NCBI GenBank assembly: GCA_024236195.1
Contig: JACKKZ010000006.1
Location: forward strand, 62,001 to 126,000
From: Sphingomonadaceae bacterium
Lineage (GTDB): Bacteria > Pseudomonadota > Alphaproteobacteria > Sphingomonadales > Sphingomonadaceae
Direction of reading: 5' to 3'
DNA length: 64,000 bases
Shown: positions 17,075 to 25,142 of the stretch, one piece after another
Layout: each line of letters begins with the position of its first letter
Position numbering within the stretch: the stretch's first letter is position 1
Position numbers and translations under genes: made by a program
Notes under the pieces: model-generated
Seen by the model: only the letters and a program-made list of their open reading frames with translations
Told to the model about the DNA's origin: nothing
The model's database searches: none

Positions 17075-17977
17075 ATGAACCAGTCCCAGCCACATCCCCA
17101 AGTGCAGCCGTCCGGCCTCCCTGCCGCGCTGACCGCTTACTTCATCTGGGGCTTCATGCCGCTCTACCTGCTCTTGGTGAAGAGCGTGCCTCCCCCAGAG
17201 TTCGTCGGTTGGCGGATCATCTGGACTCTGCCGCTGTGCCTGGTGATCGTCGCCTTGCGCAAACAATGGCCGGATTTGCGCCGCGCGCTGGCGGACTGGC
17301 GCTCTCTCGCTTTCCTGACGGCATCAGCCATCCTGATTGCGATCAATTGGTTACTCTATGTCTGGGCGATACAGAGCAATCAGGTCTATGCCGCCAGCCT
17401 TGGCTATTACATCAATCCGCTGGTCAATGTGCTGCTCGGCACGGTGGTGCTGGGCGAGCGTCTTTCACGCCTGCAATGGGCCGCCGTGGCGATTGCTGCG
17501 CTGGGCATTGCCTTGTTGCTGGGCGGCGCGTTGGACGCTTTGTGGATCAGCCTTACGCTGGCTTTCAGCTTTGGTGCCTATGGCCTGTTGCGCAAACAGG
17601 TTCCTGCCGGGGCGCTACCGGGCCTGACCATCGAGAGCGCGATCTTGCTGCTCCCGGCCGCCGGGATTGCAATGTATTACGCAGCCGGGCCGAATGGATC
17701 GGCCTTTTTCCAGAGCCCGGAGCTCAGCCTGTCGATCATGCTTGGCGGCGCGTTGACGGCTTTCCCGCTGCTGCTGTTTGCCATTGCTGCGCGGCGGATG
17801 GACTATTCGACACTGGGTTTCACCCAATTCCTTGCGCCCACTATCGTATTTGTCCTGGCGCTGACCGTGTTCAAACAGCCGCTTGAACCGGTGAAGCTCG
17901 CCTGCTTCATCCTTATCTGGATTGCGATTGGCCTGTTCAGCTGGGACTTGCTCCAGCGCCGCTCCAAAACGGCCTAG
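17075..17977 (+). CDS. rarD: EamA-family transporter RarD
   Basis: 300 aa, ten predicted transmembrane helices in two EamA repeats. It starts after a GGGGCGACGGG ribosome site and opens with LPAALTAYFIWGFMPLYLLL. The RarD subfamily pattern is seen in GWRIIWTLPLCL, NWLLYVWAIQSNQVYAASLG and GYYINPLVNVLLGTVVLGERL, and near the end in DYSTLGFTQFLAPTIVFVLA. RarD proteins are drug/metabolite exporters or permeases of unproven substrate. The stop overlaps the pyrC stop in a CTAG palindrome. Confidence 0.88.
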   Translation: MNQSQPHPQVQPSGLPAALTAYFIWGFMPLYLLLVKSVPPPEFVGWRIIWTLPLCLVIVALRKQWPDLRRALADWRSLAFLTASAILIAINWLLYVWAIQSNQVYAASLGYYINPLVNVLLGTVVLGERLSRLQWAAVAIAALGIALLLGGALDALWISLTLAFSFGAYGLLRKQVPAGALPGLTIESAILLLPAAGIAMYYAAGPNGSAFFQSPELSLSIMLGGALTAFPLLLFAIAARRMDYSTLGFTQFLAPTIVFVLALTVFKQPLEPVKLACFILIWIAIGLFSWDLLQRRSKTA

Positions 17978-19017
17978 CCAAGAAAAGTCCAGCCGAGTGT
18001 TTCACCCGCATGAAACGGCACGAGTTCGGCCGCTTCAGTGGTAATCCGTTCAGGCACAGGCAGCGCCCGCCGTTCCAGCGTGACTGTGCCATCATTCAGC
18101 GGCAGGCCATAGAAGCGCGGGCCGTTCTCGCTGGCAAAAGCCTCGAACCTGTCCAGCGCGCCCTCTTCCTCGAACACCGTCGCATAGCTTTCCAGCGCAT
18201 AGGGAGCGTTGAAGATACCCGCACAGCCGCAATCCATCTCCTTGCGCTCACGCGCATGGGGGGCGGTATCCGTGCCCAGGAAATACTTCGCCGAACCCGA
18301 CGTTGCCGCCTTGCGTAGCGCCAGCCGGTGCAGTTCACGCTTGGCCACGGGCAGGCAATAGGCATGCGGGCGCAGTCCACCGGCGAAGATGGCGTTGCGG
18401 TTGATATGCAGATGCTGGGGCGTGATTGTCGCCGCGACATTATCCCCCGCCGCATCGACAAAAGCGACGGCATCAGCTGTCGTTATATGTTCAAAGACCA
18501 GCTTAAGTGATGGAATTTCCTGCACCAGCGGGCTCAGCACACGGTCGATAAACACGGCCTCCCGGTCGAAGACGTCGATCTCCGGGCTTGTCACTTCGCC
18601 ATGCACGAGCAGCGGCATACCGATCTGGGCCATGCGATCCAGCACGGGGTAGAGACGGACTACATCGGTTACGCCATGGGCGGAGTTGGTGGTGGCATTG
18701 GCGGGATACAGCTTGGCAGCGGTAAACACGCCCTCCGCATGGCCACGCGCCAAATCATCGGCATCGGTGCTGTCCGTGAGATAACAGGTCATCAGCGGAG
18801 TGAAGTCCCTGCCCTCTGGCAGCGCCGCCATGATCCGCTCGCGATAGGCGGCTGCCGCTGCGCTATCCGTTACTGGCGGGGAAAGATTGGGCATGACGAT
18901 GGCACGGGCAAACTGGCGTGCTGTATGGTCCACCACCGCTTCCAGCATGGCCCCGTCACGCAAATGGACATGCCAGTCATCCGGGCGGCGAATCGTCAAT
19001 CTGTCAGGAGCAGTCAT
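17974..19017 (-). CDS. pyrC: Dihydroorotase (class II)
   Basis: Zinc enzyme of pyrimidine synthesis converting carbamoyl-aspartate to dihydroorotate. 347 aa, matching the class II length. Metal and catalytic residues are visible in order: DDWHVHLRDG near residue 14, the carboxylated Lys in AAKLYPANATTNS near 100, LVHGEVT, FEHITT, ATITPQHLHINRNA, and LGTDTAPHARERKE. ATG 19017 gives MTAPDRLTIRRPDDWHVH; a 14-residue longer reading adds a non-family N-terminus. pyrE is about 20 kb away, so the pathway genes are scattered. Confidence 0.95.
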   Translation of the reverse strand: MTAPDRLTIRRPDDWHVHLRDGAMLEAVVDHTARQFARAIVMPNLSPPVTDSAAAAAYRERIMAALPEGRDFTPLMTCYLTDSTDADDLARGHAEGVFTAAKLYPANATTNSAHGVTDVVRLYPVLDRMAQIGMPLLVHGEVTSPEIDVFDREAVFIDRVLSPLVQEIPSLKLVFEHITTADAVAFVDAAGDNVAATITPQHLHINRNAIFAGGLRPHAYCLPVAKRELHRLALRKAATSGSAKYFLGTDTAPHARERKEMDCGCAGIFNAPYALESYATVFEEEGALDRFEAFASENGPRFYGLPLNDGTVTLERRALPVPERITTEAAELVPFHAGETLGWTFLG

Positions 19018-19061
19018 GCGGCTGCCCATAACGCAGGCCGCCCTGCCTAACCAGCGCAAGC

Positions 19062-19095
19062 AAAAGGGGCGGGAAGCCTTGCAGCCGCCCGCCCC
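19062..19095 (-). terminator. Rho-independent terminator of pstS
   Basis: On the minus strand the stem GGGGCGGG/CCCGCCCC (19095-19088 with 19073-19066) is followed directly by TTTT (19065-19062). It begins 23 nt after the pstS stop and ends the pstS transcript before pyrC. Confidence 0.8.
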
Positions 19096-19118
19096 CTCTC
19101 GCTGTCATCCGTGAAGGA

Positions 19119-20162
19119 TTACTTGAGGTCTTCACCCTTCAGGGTGGTGTAGTTGGTGGCTGCATCGGTTGCCTTGGCAGCAGCATCTTCCGGGTTGGCC
19201 ACCAGGCCGATCTTGGCCAGCGGGCCGCCCTTGCTCCAGCTGCTCACCCACTCAGCCAGATATTCCTTCAGGCCGGGGATCGCATCGAGGTGCGCCTTCT
19301 TCACATAAACGAACAGCGGGCGCGCGCCGGGATAGGTGAAGTCCGAGATATTGGCATAGGTCGGCTCGACACCGTTCATCGGCAGGCCCTGCACCTTGTC
19401 GAGGTTTTCTTCGAGGTAGGAATAGCCGAACACGCCCACAGCCTTGGGGTTGTTCTCGATCTTCTGGACAATCAGATTGTCCTGCTCGCCCTGGTCGACA
19501 TAGGCACCGTCCGAGCGCACTTCTGTGCAGACCTGGTCATACTTGTCTTCGTCGCTTTCCTTGAGCGCGGCCATGGCCGGATCAGCCTTGCAACCCTTTT
19601 CAAGGATCAGTTCCTTCAGCGCATCACGCGTACCGGAGGTGGACGGCGGGCCGTAAACGAGGATCGGCTCTGCCGGGAGCGATGCGTCAACATCGGCCCA
19701 GGTCTTGGCCGTCTGTTCCTTGCCATAGGGATTGGCGGCAATCGCCTTGTAGACCATTTCCGGTGTCAGGTTCATCATGATCCCGCCCTTGGCGGAAGCG
19801 AACGCGATCCCGTCGAGGCCGACCTGGATTTCGACAATGTCGGTCACGCCATTGGCAGCGCAATCATCAAATTCAGACTTCTTCATGCGGCGTGAGGCGT
19901 TGGCCATGTCCGGCGTATCCGGACCAACACCAGCGCAGAACAGCTTGATACCGCCGCCGGTGCCGGTCGATTCGATCAGCGGGCTCTTCATGCCCGGATT
20001 CGAACGAGCGAGCGATTCGGCGACTGCCTTCGCAAACGGATAAACAGTGGAAGAACCCACAGCGCGCACGGAATCACGCGAACCGGCACCCGGAGCGTCA
20101 CCGCAAGCGGACAGGGCGAGAGCGGAAATGGCAGCAAAGGCAATAGACTTGGTAAGACGCAT
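19119..20162 (-). CDS. pstS: Phosphate ABC transporter substrate-binding protein
   Basis: Periplasmic phosphate receptor of the Pst uptake system, 347 aa. It has a signal peptide with a lipobox-like LALSACGD, then the phosphate-binding motifs VGSSTVYPFAKAVAES, ESTGTGGGIKLFCAG and STSGTRDALKELILEKGC. Two further Cys pairs suggest disulphides. GAGGGAAC precedes the ATG. It is preceded by a perfect Pho box and lies downstream of a phosphate-type porin gene. The permease and ATPase genes (pstC, pstA, pstB) are not adjacent, so the set must be completed elsewhere in the genome. Confidence 0.93.
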   Translation of the reverse strand: MRLTKSIAFAAISALALSACGDAPGAGSRDSVRAVGSSTVYPFAKAVAESLARSNPGMKSPLIESTGTGGGIKLFCAGVGPDTPDMANASRRMKKSEFDDCAANGVTDIVEIQVGLDGIAFASAKGGIMMNLTPEMVYKAIAANPYGKEQTAKTWADVDASLPAEPILVYGPPSTSGTRDALKELILEKGCKADPAMAALKESDEDKYDQVCTEVRSDGAYVDQGEQDNLIVQKIENNPKAVGVFGYSYLEENLDKVQGLPMNGVEPTYANISDFTYPGARPLFVYVKKAHLDAIPGLKEYLAEWVSSWSKGGPLAKIGLVANPEDAAAKATDAATNYTTLKGEDLK

Positions 20163-20195
20163 TGGAATGTTCCCTCGTTGGCGGGTTGTGAGCCC

Positions 20196-20229
20196 CCGCT
20201 AGGCATCAAGTGTGACAGGAAGGTGACAA
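20196..20229 (-). promoter_or_regulatory. Pho box and promoter of pstS
   Basis: On the minus strand TTGTCAC (20229-20223), CTTC, CTGTCAC (20218-20212) form the 7-4-7 direct repeat bound by PhoB (consensus CTGTCAT-N4-CTGTCAC). A TAGCGG hexamer at 20201-20196 follows 10 nt later in the -10 position. This predicts induction of pstS under phosphate starvation. Confidence 0.82.
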
Positions 20230-20264
20230 GCTTCAAAATGCCGCCTTCCACCTTCCCAAAACAA

Positions 20265-21659
20265 TCAGAAATCGACCTGCGCACGAACGCCGAAAGCATC
20301 GACCGAGTAGGACGTATTGCCGCCCGCAGCCGGGAAAACGGCATTGTCGTAGGATTGCTTGCCATAGTTGAACAGCAGGCGGGTGTAATCGGTCGGCGTC
20401 CAGACCAGCGAGAGCTGGTAGCCATTCTGTGTGCCACCCACGATCCCGGCATCGGTCAGGTCGAGATAGTCATAGCGGGCATTCACCTGCACTGCACCGA
20501 AGCCGCCCTTGCCCACCGGGTTCTTGGGCTTCACGCGATCAAACACGCCATGTTTGTAGCCACGCTTGTCACCCTTGGTCAGGAAGATGCCTGTTTCGAC
20601 ATAGCCGCCGAAGAAGGTGGGATCGGCCAGTGTGCCCGGACGGCTAACCTTCTGCCAATACCCTTCGCCCGCGACATGGAACGGCCCCTTGATCGCCGCC
20701 GCTTCAAGGCCAAGCCCCAGTTCGCTGTCTGCGCTGAAGCTGCCCGTATTGATGAAACGCTCGCTGGTGAAGTGAACCAGCGGGCGCTGGCGATAGCGGA
20801 CCGTGGTGGCCGCATCATTGAGGTCAGTATAATGGACCGAGCCGCCCAGATGCAGTTGGGTATTGCCGACCTTGGGCATGAACACCACGCGGCCATCCGC
20901 GCTCCAGCCCTTGCTCGGCAGGTCAGCCATATTGTCTGTGAACAGACCCACCTGCAGCAGGAATGCCTTCTTGCCATATTCGGCGGAGACACCAACGCGG
21001 CGCTCGAACCCGAATGCGTCCGTAAATGCGGCTCGTTCGATGAAGGATGTGAAGCGGCTTGAGCTCAGCTCCTCCAGCGACTGGAAATTATTGTGCTGGC
21101 CAACCGAAATCTTCAGCGCATCATCCTTGTATGTCATGATCGCATCGGTCACTTCGATGGCGCTGCCGGCTACATCGACTTCGAACTTGTAGCCAAAGCC
21201 ACCCGGAATATCGCCTTCCACGCCCAGGCGCGCACGGCGTGCCTCGCTGCCGAAACCTTCATTGCGGCCGGTTGAATTGGGGGCGTTGACCAGCCCGAAA
21301 TCATAGTTGAGGCGACCGCGCGGTTTGAAGGTAAAGCCACCCTCCCCCTTCAGCTTCGGCGCGCCCTTCCATTCAACGCTGGTGCCGGAACTGGCGGCGG
21401 CGCTGGCGACCTTGGTCGCTTCGCTCGCAGCAGTATTGGCTTGTGTGGCGGCTTCCGTGGCCGCGTCAGCCTTGGCTTCTGCCTCCGCCAGCTCCCCTTC
21501 CAGCACTGCAACTCGCTGGTTGAGATATTCGACCTGGCCGCGCAATTCGCGGATTTCGGCCAGAACAGCTGCCATATCCGCATCCTGCGCAGCAGCAGGA
21601 ACGGACCAGCCGCAGGCAGCGGCGACAGCAAAAGCGGAAATGGTAGTTATGTTACGCAC
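20265..21659 (-). CDS. Porin of the OprO/OprP (phosphate-selective) family
   Basis: 464 aa beginning at a GTG after AAGGGG. A signal peptide (SAFAVAAACGWSVPAAAQ) is followed by an N-terminal coiled coil (IRELRGQVEYLNQRVAVLEG and an Ala-rich heptad stretch to about residue 90), then a 16-strand-type barrel with GFTFKPRGRLNYDFGLVN and a final aromatic strand FGVRAQVDF. The N-terminal coil and barrel match the OprP class of trimeric anion porins. The weaker Pho box upstream and pstS downstream fit a phosphate uptake role in the outer membrane. Confidence 0.85.
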   Translation of the reverse strand: MRNITTISAFAVAAACGWSVPAAAQDADMAAVLAEIRELRGQVEYLNQRVAVLEGELAEAEAKADAATEAATQANTAASEATKVASAAASSGTSVEWKGAPKLKGEGGFTFKPRGRLNYDFGLVNAPNSTGRNEGFGSEARRARLGVEGDIPGGFGYKFEVDVAGSAIEVTDAIMTYKDDALKISVGQHNNFQSLEELSSSRFTSFIERAAFTDAFGFERRVGVSAEYGKKAFLLQVGLFTDNMADLPSKGWSADGRVVFMPKVGNTQLHLGGSVHYTDLNDAATTVRYRQRPLVHFTSERFINTGSFSADSELGLGLEAAAIKGPFHVAGEGYWQKVSRPGTLADPTFFGGYVETGIFLTKGDKRGYKHGVFDRVKPKNPVGKGGFGAVQVNARYDYLDLTDAGIVGGTQNGYQLSLVWTPTDYTRLLFNYGKQSYDNAVFPAAGGNTSYSVDAFGVRAQVDF

Positions 21660-21700
21660 GGGAGACCCCTTTGTGACCTTTGTTCGTCCAACTCGTGACG

Positions 21701-21734
21701 CCCGTATGTTCGGTTTGCGACACCTTTGTTACAG
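21701..21734 (-). promoter_or_regulatory. Probable Pho box and promoter of the porin gene
   Basis: On the minus strand CTGTAAC (21734-21728), AAAG, GTGTCGC (21723-21717) is a 7-4-7 repeat with 6/7 and 5/7 matches to CTGTCAC. A TACGGG hexamer (21706-21701) follows after exactly 10 nt, the same geometry as at pstS, which supports the call. Confidence 0.6.
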
Positions 21735-21797
21735 TCGGGATTCTATCCACAGCCTATTCGGAATTGATTTCTGCCGCACCGACCCCAATTTGGCTCC

Positions 21798-22532
21798 ATG
21801 ATAGCAACTCACCTGGCAAAACGCGCGGTAATCCGCCTTTCTCCGACTGACGGCACAGAGGATGTGCGGGCTTTCCTGCAAGGACTCGTGACCAATGACG
21901 TTGCAGGTGACCTGCCCGTCTGGGCCGGGCTACTTTCAGCGCAGGGCAAGGCAATGTTCGATTTTCTGGTCTGGGAAGGTCGCGAGTCGGGCACAGTCCT
22001 GCTGGACTGCGAGGCGGAGGCAGCAGAGGAACTGGTCAAGCGCCTTTCGCTCTATCGCCTGCGTCGCAAGATCGCGATTGAGCAGGATGATGCTCTGGCT
22101 GTGCATTGGAGCACACAGCCGGGCGATGGACGCGTTGTTGACCCGCGTTTGCCACAGCTCGGCTATCGCTGGTTCGCCCCGGCGGGAGAGGCGGCCGACC
22201 CTGCCGACGATGCCTGGCTCGCCCATCGCCTTGCCTGCGGTGTTCCGGAAGGGCGGGCAGAGTTGGGCGATATCCTTTGGCTGGAGACCAATGCGGTTGA
22301 ACTGAACGGCGTCAGCTTCACCAAAGGATGCTATATCGGGCAGGAAAACACCGCGCGAATGAACTGGCGACAAAAGGTCAATCGGCGGCTGGTAGTGGTG
22401 CCTCTGGGCCAGTCCGAGGAAAAACGCCGCAAGGTCGCCTATCCGGAGCTGGGGCTGGCAGTTGATCACCTGCGGGTAGAGGACATCACCAATCCCCCAG
22501 ACTGGATGCGACTGACAGCCGATGGCGAGTAA
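21798..22532 (+). CDS. ygfZ: Folate-binding YgfZ/GcvT-like iron-sulfur cluster protein
   Basis: 244 aa. It carries the YgfZ signature KGCYIGQENTARMN (about residues 176-189), whose Cys is required in the E. coli protein for folate-dependent maintenance of Fe-S enzymes such as MiaB. Upstream features include DVRAFLQGLVTNDV and LSAQGKAMFDFLVW, typical of the GcvT-like fold. The start ATG is 138 nt from the divergent porin gene. It faces the TetR gene, stop codons about 10 nt apart. Confidence 0.88.
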   Translation: MIATHLAKRAVIRLSPTDGTEDVRAFLQGLVTNDVAGDLPVWAGLLSAQGKAMFDFLVWEGRESGTVLLDCEAEAAEELVKRLSLYRLRRKIAIEQDDALAVHWSTQPGDGRVVDPRLPQLGYRWFAPAGEAADPADDAWLAHRLACGVPEGRAELGDILWLETNAVELNGVSFTKGCYIGQENTARMNWRQKVNRRLVVVPLGQSEEKRRKVAYPELGLAVDHLRVEDITNPPDWMRLTADGE

Positions 22533-22541
22533 GGTCCGACC

Positions 22542-23156
22542 CTAGTCGCAACAATCCTGTGCAAGCCCCGCCATTTGTGCGAGGGAGCCAGATAGCAGCT
22601 TGACCGCTTCCTCGCGCGCTGTGTCACGTTTCAGGCCCAGTGAAGCTGCCAGCGGTGCACCCATCAACGCGTCACCCAGTGCCATCAGCACCAGCGTGAG
22701 CGTAGTCTGGTGCATTTCCTTCAGCTCTGCATCGCTGCCGCATTCTTCCGGGTGGAGTTCATCCACCAGCGCATGGATCGTCTCGATGATCGGATCGAGC
22801 GCGTCCTCATTGCCTGATGCCAGCATCCAGCTGGCCAGCGCCCCGCCGCCTTCCTTGTCGAAAGCATCAAACGTCAAATCAACCACTTCGCGCGGATTAC
22901 CGATCCCGGCGCGGCTCGCCCGCACCGCCTCGGCAATGGTTTCGCAAACTGTTTGTGCCAAATAGCCTGCGAGAGCTTTTTGCAGGCCGGAGGCAGAGCC
23001 GAAATGATGCAGCAGATTTGCATGGGTGCGCCCGATCCGCGCCGCCACCGCCTTGAGCGTTACCGATTGCGGCCCGGTTTCGATCAGCAGGGTTCGCGCC
23101 GCTTCCAGCGCCGTATTACGCGATTCTTCCGGGCTGAGACGCTTCCGGCTTGTCAT
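22542..23156 (-). CDS. TetR/AcrR-family transcriptional regulator
   Basis: 204 aa. The N-terminal helix-turn-helix is SVTLKAVAARIGRTHANLLH with the family follow-on HFGSASGLQKALAGYL (about residues 33-68); the rest is an all-helical ligand-binding and dimer domain. GGGGGA precedes the ATG at 23156. It is divergent from the first PF10118 gene, start codons 29 nt apart, and a perfect 33-bp palindrome lies in front of the second PF10118 gene, so it is the likely regulator of both and possibly of itself. The ligand is unknown; a longer upstream frame is not family-like. Confidence 0.87.
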   Translation of the reverse strand: MTSRKRLSPEESRNTALEAARTLLIETGPQSVTLKAVAARIGRTHANLLHHFGSASGLQKALAGYLAQTVCETIAEAVRASRAGIGNPREVVDLTFDAFDKEGGGALASWMLASGNEDALDPIIETIHALVDELHPEECGSDAELKEMHQTTLTLVLMALGDALMGAPLAASLGLKRDTAREEAVKLLSGSLAQMAGLAQDCCD

Positions 23157-23185
23157 GGAATCCCCCACAAAGTAGTTTACGCATC

Positions 23186-24082
23186 GTGACCAAGCATCAG
23201 ACCATCGACCTAGACCGCGCCGAGCCGCTGGGCAAGGCAGTGACGCCAACACCGTCAGATCATGAACTGACGATTCGTGACGAGCGCTTTTGCCGTGAGG
23301 ATCGCCCTCCGCGCTGGTGGCATTCGAATGATCCGGTGGCGACTGCATGGTACAATTCGGTTTCTGCCAGCCTGCCGCGCGGTGAAGCTTTCTTCATTGA
23401 TACTTTGCGCGAATTCCGTGACCAGTTGCCTCCGAAACTGGCCGCAGAGGTGAAGACCTTTATCAAGCAGGAAATCAACCACACGCGCGAACATGTAGCG
23501 TTCAACCGGCTGGTTTCCGACCATGGCTATAATGTCGAGAGCATCGACAAGGGCATTGCCGAGATGCTCGCGCTGACCGAGGGCAAGCCCAAGGAAGTGA
23601 ACCTGGCGATCAGCATCGCGCTGGAACATTTCGCTGCCTGCATTTCCGACCGGCTGCTGTCTGACCCGCGTTACCTGGATGGCGCCCATCCTGAGGCCGC
23701 CGCGCTGTGGCGCTGGCATGCGACGGAGGAAATCGACCACAAGGGACTCGTGGCCGATGTGTGGGACGCAGTGACCCGCGACTGGAGCGCTTGGAAGCGC
23801 TACAAGACACGCGTTCTGGTGGCCGTGCTCATCACCCGCAAATATTTCAGGAACCGCCGCCGCGATGCGATTGGCCTGATGGGCCAAGACGGGATCACCG
23901 GCTGGCAGGCCAAGTGGCGGCTGCACAAGCTGCTGTGGCTTTCCCCCGGCATGATGAGCCGCATGTTCTTCCAGTGGGCGCATATCCTGCTTCCCGGGTT
24001 CCATCCGTGGAAGCACGACAATCGCGCCCTGCTGGATAATGCGGAAAGCCATTACCGCCGCGGGCCCCTGCCCGCTGAGTAG
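23186..24082 (+). CDS. PF10118-type predicted metal-dependent hydrolase, copy 1
   Basis: 298 aa from a GTG at 23186; there is no good ribosome site, and an earlier ATG would overlap the regulator's start codon. Conserved metal-ligand-like motifs appear in order: GEAFFIDTLREF, IKQEINHTREHVAFN, ALEHFAACISDRL and WHATEEIDHKG. The pattern E, ExxH, E, ExxH is that of a four-helix diiron carboxylate protein rather than a classical hydrolase (inference). The C-terminal part has a hydrophobic amphipathic region ending LPGFHPWKHDNRALL. It is a clear paralogue of the next gene. The substrate is unknown; TetR and fatty-acid-type genes often sit beside this family. Confidence 0.8.
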   Translation: MTKHQTIDLDRAEPLGKAVTPTPSDHELTIRDERFCREDRPPRWWHSNDPVATAWYNSVSASLPRGEAFFIDTLREFRDQLPPKLAAEVKTFIKQEINHTREHVAFNRLVSDHGYNVESIDKGIAEMLALTEGKPKEVNLAISIALEHFAACISDRLLSDPRYLDGAHPEAAALWRWHATEEIDHKGLVADVWDAVTRDWSAWKRYKTRVLVAVLITRKYFRNRRRDAIGLMGQDGITGWQAKWRLHKLLWLSPGMMSRMFFQWAHILLPGFHPWKHDNRALLDNAESHYRRGPLPAE

Positions 24083-24119
24083 AGCCTGCCGGAGGAACAG
24101 CTCCCGCATTTCTTATTGA

Positions 24120-24152
24120 CACCAGTGTAAGTATCATTTACTTACACTGGTG
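24120..24152. promoter_or_regulatory. Perfect 33-bp palindromic operator
   Basis: Arms CACCAGTGTAAGTA (24120-24133) and TACTTACACTGGTG (24139-24152) are exact reverse complements around TCATT. The site begins inside a TTGACA hexamer (24116-24121) and ends 27 nt before the second PF10118 start codon, a good place for repression by the TetR-type protein encoded at 22542-23156. It is not followed by a T-tract longer than two, and lies in AT-rich sequence unlike the flanks, so an operator is more likely than a terminator. Confidence 0.7.
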
Positions 24153-24179
24153 AAAGCAATCTCGCGGAGTATCCCCACC

Positions 24180-25064
24180 ATGAACGCCCCTGTCCGGATT
24201 GAAACCGATCCTGCTGACACCACTTCCCGCAGCCCGGCTGACCTTGAAATTGTCGTGCGCGATCTGCGTTTTGGCCGGGGTAGCTCGCCACGTCATTGGT
24301 GGCTCAATGGCGACCCTGTGGCGACTGCGTGGATGAATGCCCTGTCCGCCACCTTCCCGCGCGGAGAAGCCTTCTTCATCGAAAGCGTGAAAGCCTTTCG
24401 CGAAGGGGCTGACCCCAAGCTGGCGGAGGAAATCCGGGCCTTCATCAAGCAGGAAATCAACCACACACGCGAACATATTGCCTTTAACAAGCTGGCGGAA
24501 AACAGTGGCTATGACGTGTCCTTTATTGACCAGCGCGTGAAGGAAATGCTGGCCCAGCTGGAAGGCCGTGCCCCTATCCTCGACCTGGCCTCGACCATGG
24601 CGCTGGAACATTTCACTGCCATGCTGGGCCACCAGTTGCTCGCTGATCCCAAGTTCCTCGAAGGGGCTGACGGGGATCTGGGCGATCTGTGGAAATGGCA
24701 CGCGATCGAGGAAGTGGAGCACAAGGGCGTCGCCTACGACACCTGGCTGCATGCCACGCGGGACTGGAGCCGCGGCAAACGCTGGCGGGTCAAGAGCATC
24801 ATGATGCTGGTAGTGACAAAGAATTTCTTCAAGCATCGCATCGAAGACACGATGGCGCTTTTGCGGCAGGACGGGTTGACCGGTTGGAAGTGGCGCTGGC
24901 GCCTGTTCACTTACCTGCTGGTTTCACCGGGTTTCCTGCGCAAGATCATACCGGCATGGATTGCCTATTTCATGCCCGGCTTCCACCCGTGGAATCACGA
25001 TGACCGGGCGTTGATCGGCAAGCAGGACAGTGAATTCAGTGACGCCATGATGCCCGCAGAATAG
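24180..25064 (+). CDS. PF10118-type predicted metal-dependent hydrolase, copy 2
   Basis: 294 aa, strongly similar over its whole length to the gene upstream. Shared blocks include GDPVATAWMNALSATFPRGE, IKQEINHTREHIAFNKLAE, ALEHFTAMLGHQLL and WHAIEEVEHKGVAYDTW, keeping the same E, ExxH, E, ExxH pattern. The two probably arose by tandem duplication and have diverged mostly at the N-terminus. GGAG precedes the ATG at 24180. It has its own regulatory palindrome and a strong hairpin after the stop, so it can form a separate transcript. Confidence 0.8.
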   Translation: MNAPVRIETDPADTTSRSPADLEIVVRDLRFGRGSSPRHWWLNGDPVATAWMNALSATFPRGEAFFIESVKAFREGADPKLAEEIRAFIKQEINHTREHIAFNKLAENSGYDVSFIDQRVKEMLAQLEGRAPILDLASTMALEHFTAMLGHQLLADPKFLEGADGDLGDLWKWHAIEEVEHKGVAYDTWLHATRDWSRGKRWRVKSIMMLVVTKNFFKHRIEDTMALLRQDGLTGWKWRWRLFTYLLVSPGFLRKIIPAWIAYFMPGFHPWNHDDRALIGKQDSEFSDAMMPAE

Positions 25065-25092
25065 CCGGCGACCTTTATCCCACCAAAACACG

Positions 25093-25121
25093 AAAGGCCT
25101 CGCAGCAGCTGCGAGGCCTTT
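25093..25121. terminator. Strong hairpin terminator
   Basis: Arms AAAGGCCTCGCAG (25093-25105) and CTGCGAGGCCTTT (25109-25121) are perfect over 13 bp with a 3-nt loop. It lies between the converging PF10118 copy 2 and the GNAT gene and can serve both strands. Confidence 0.8.
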
Positions 25122-25142
25122 CTGCTTGGCTGACAGGGCAAA

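Noticed and set aside
24120..24152. Reading the 33-bp palindrome as a terminator of PF10118 copy 1
   Set aside because: It has no run of Ts after the stem, the stem is AT-rich, and it lies beside a TTGACA hexamer just before a start codon, which favours an operator.
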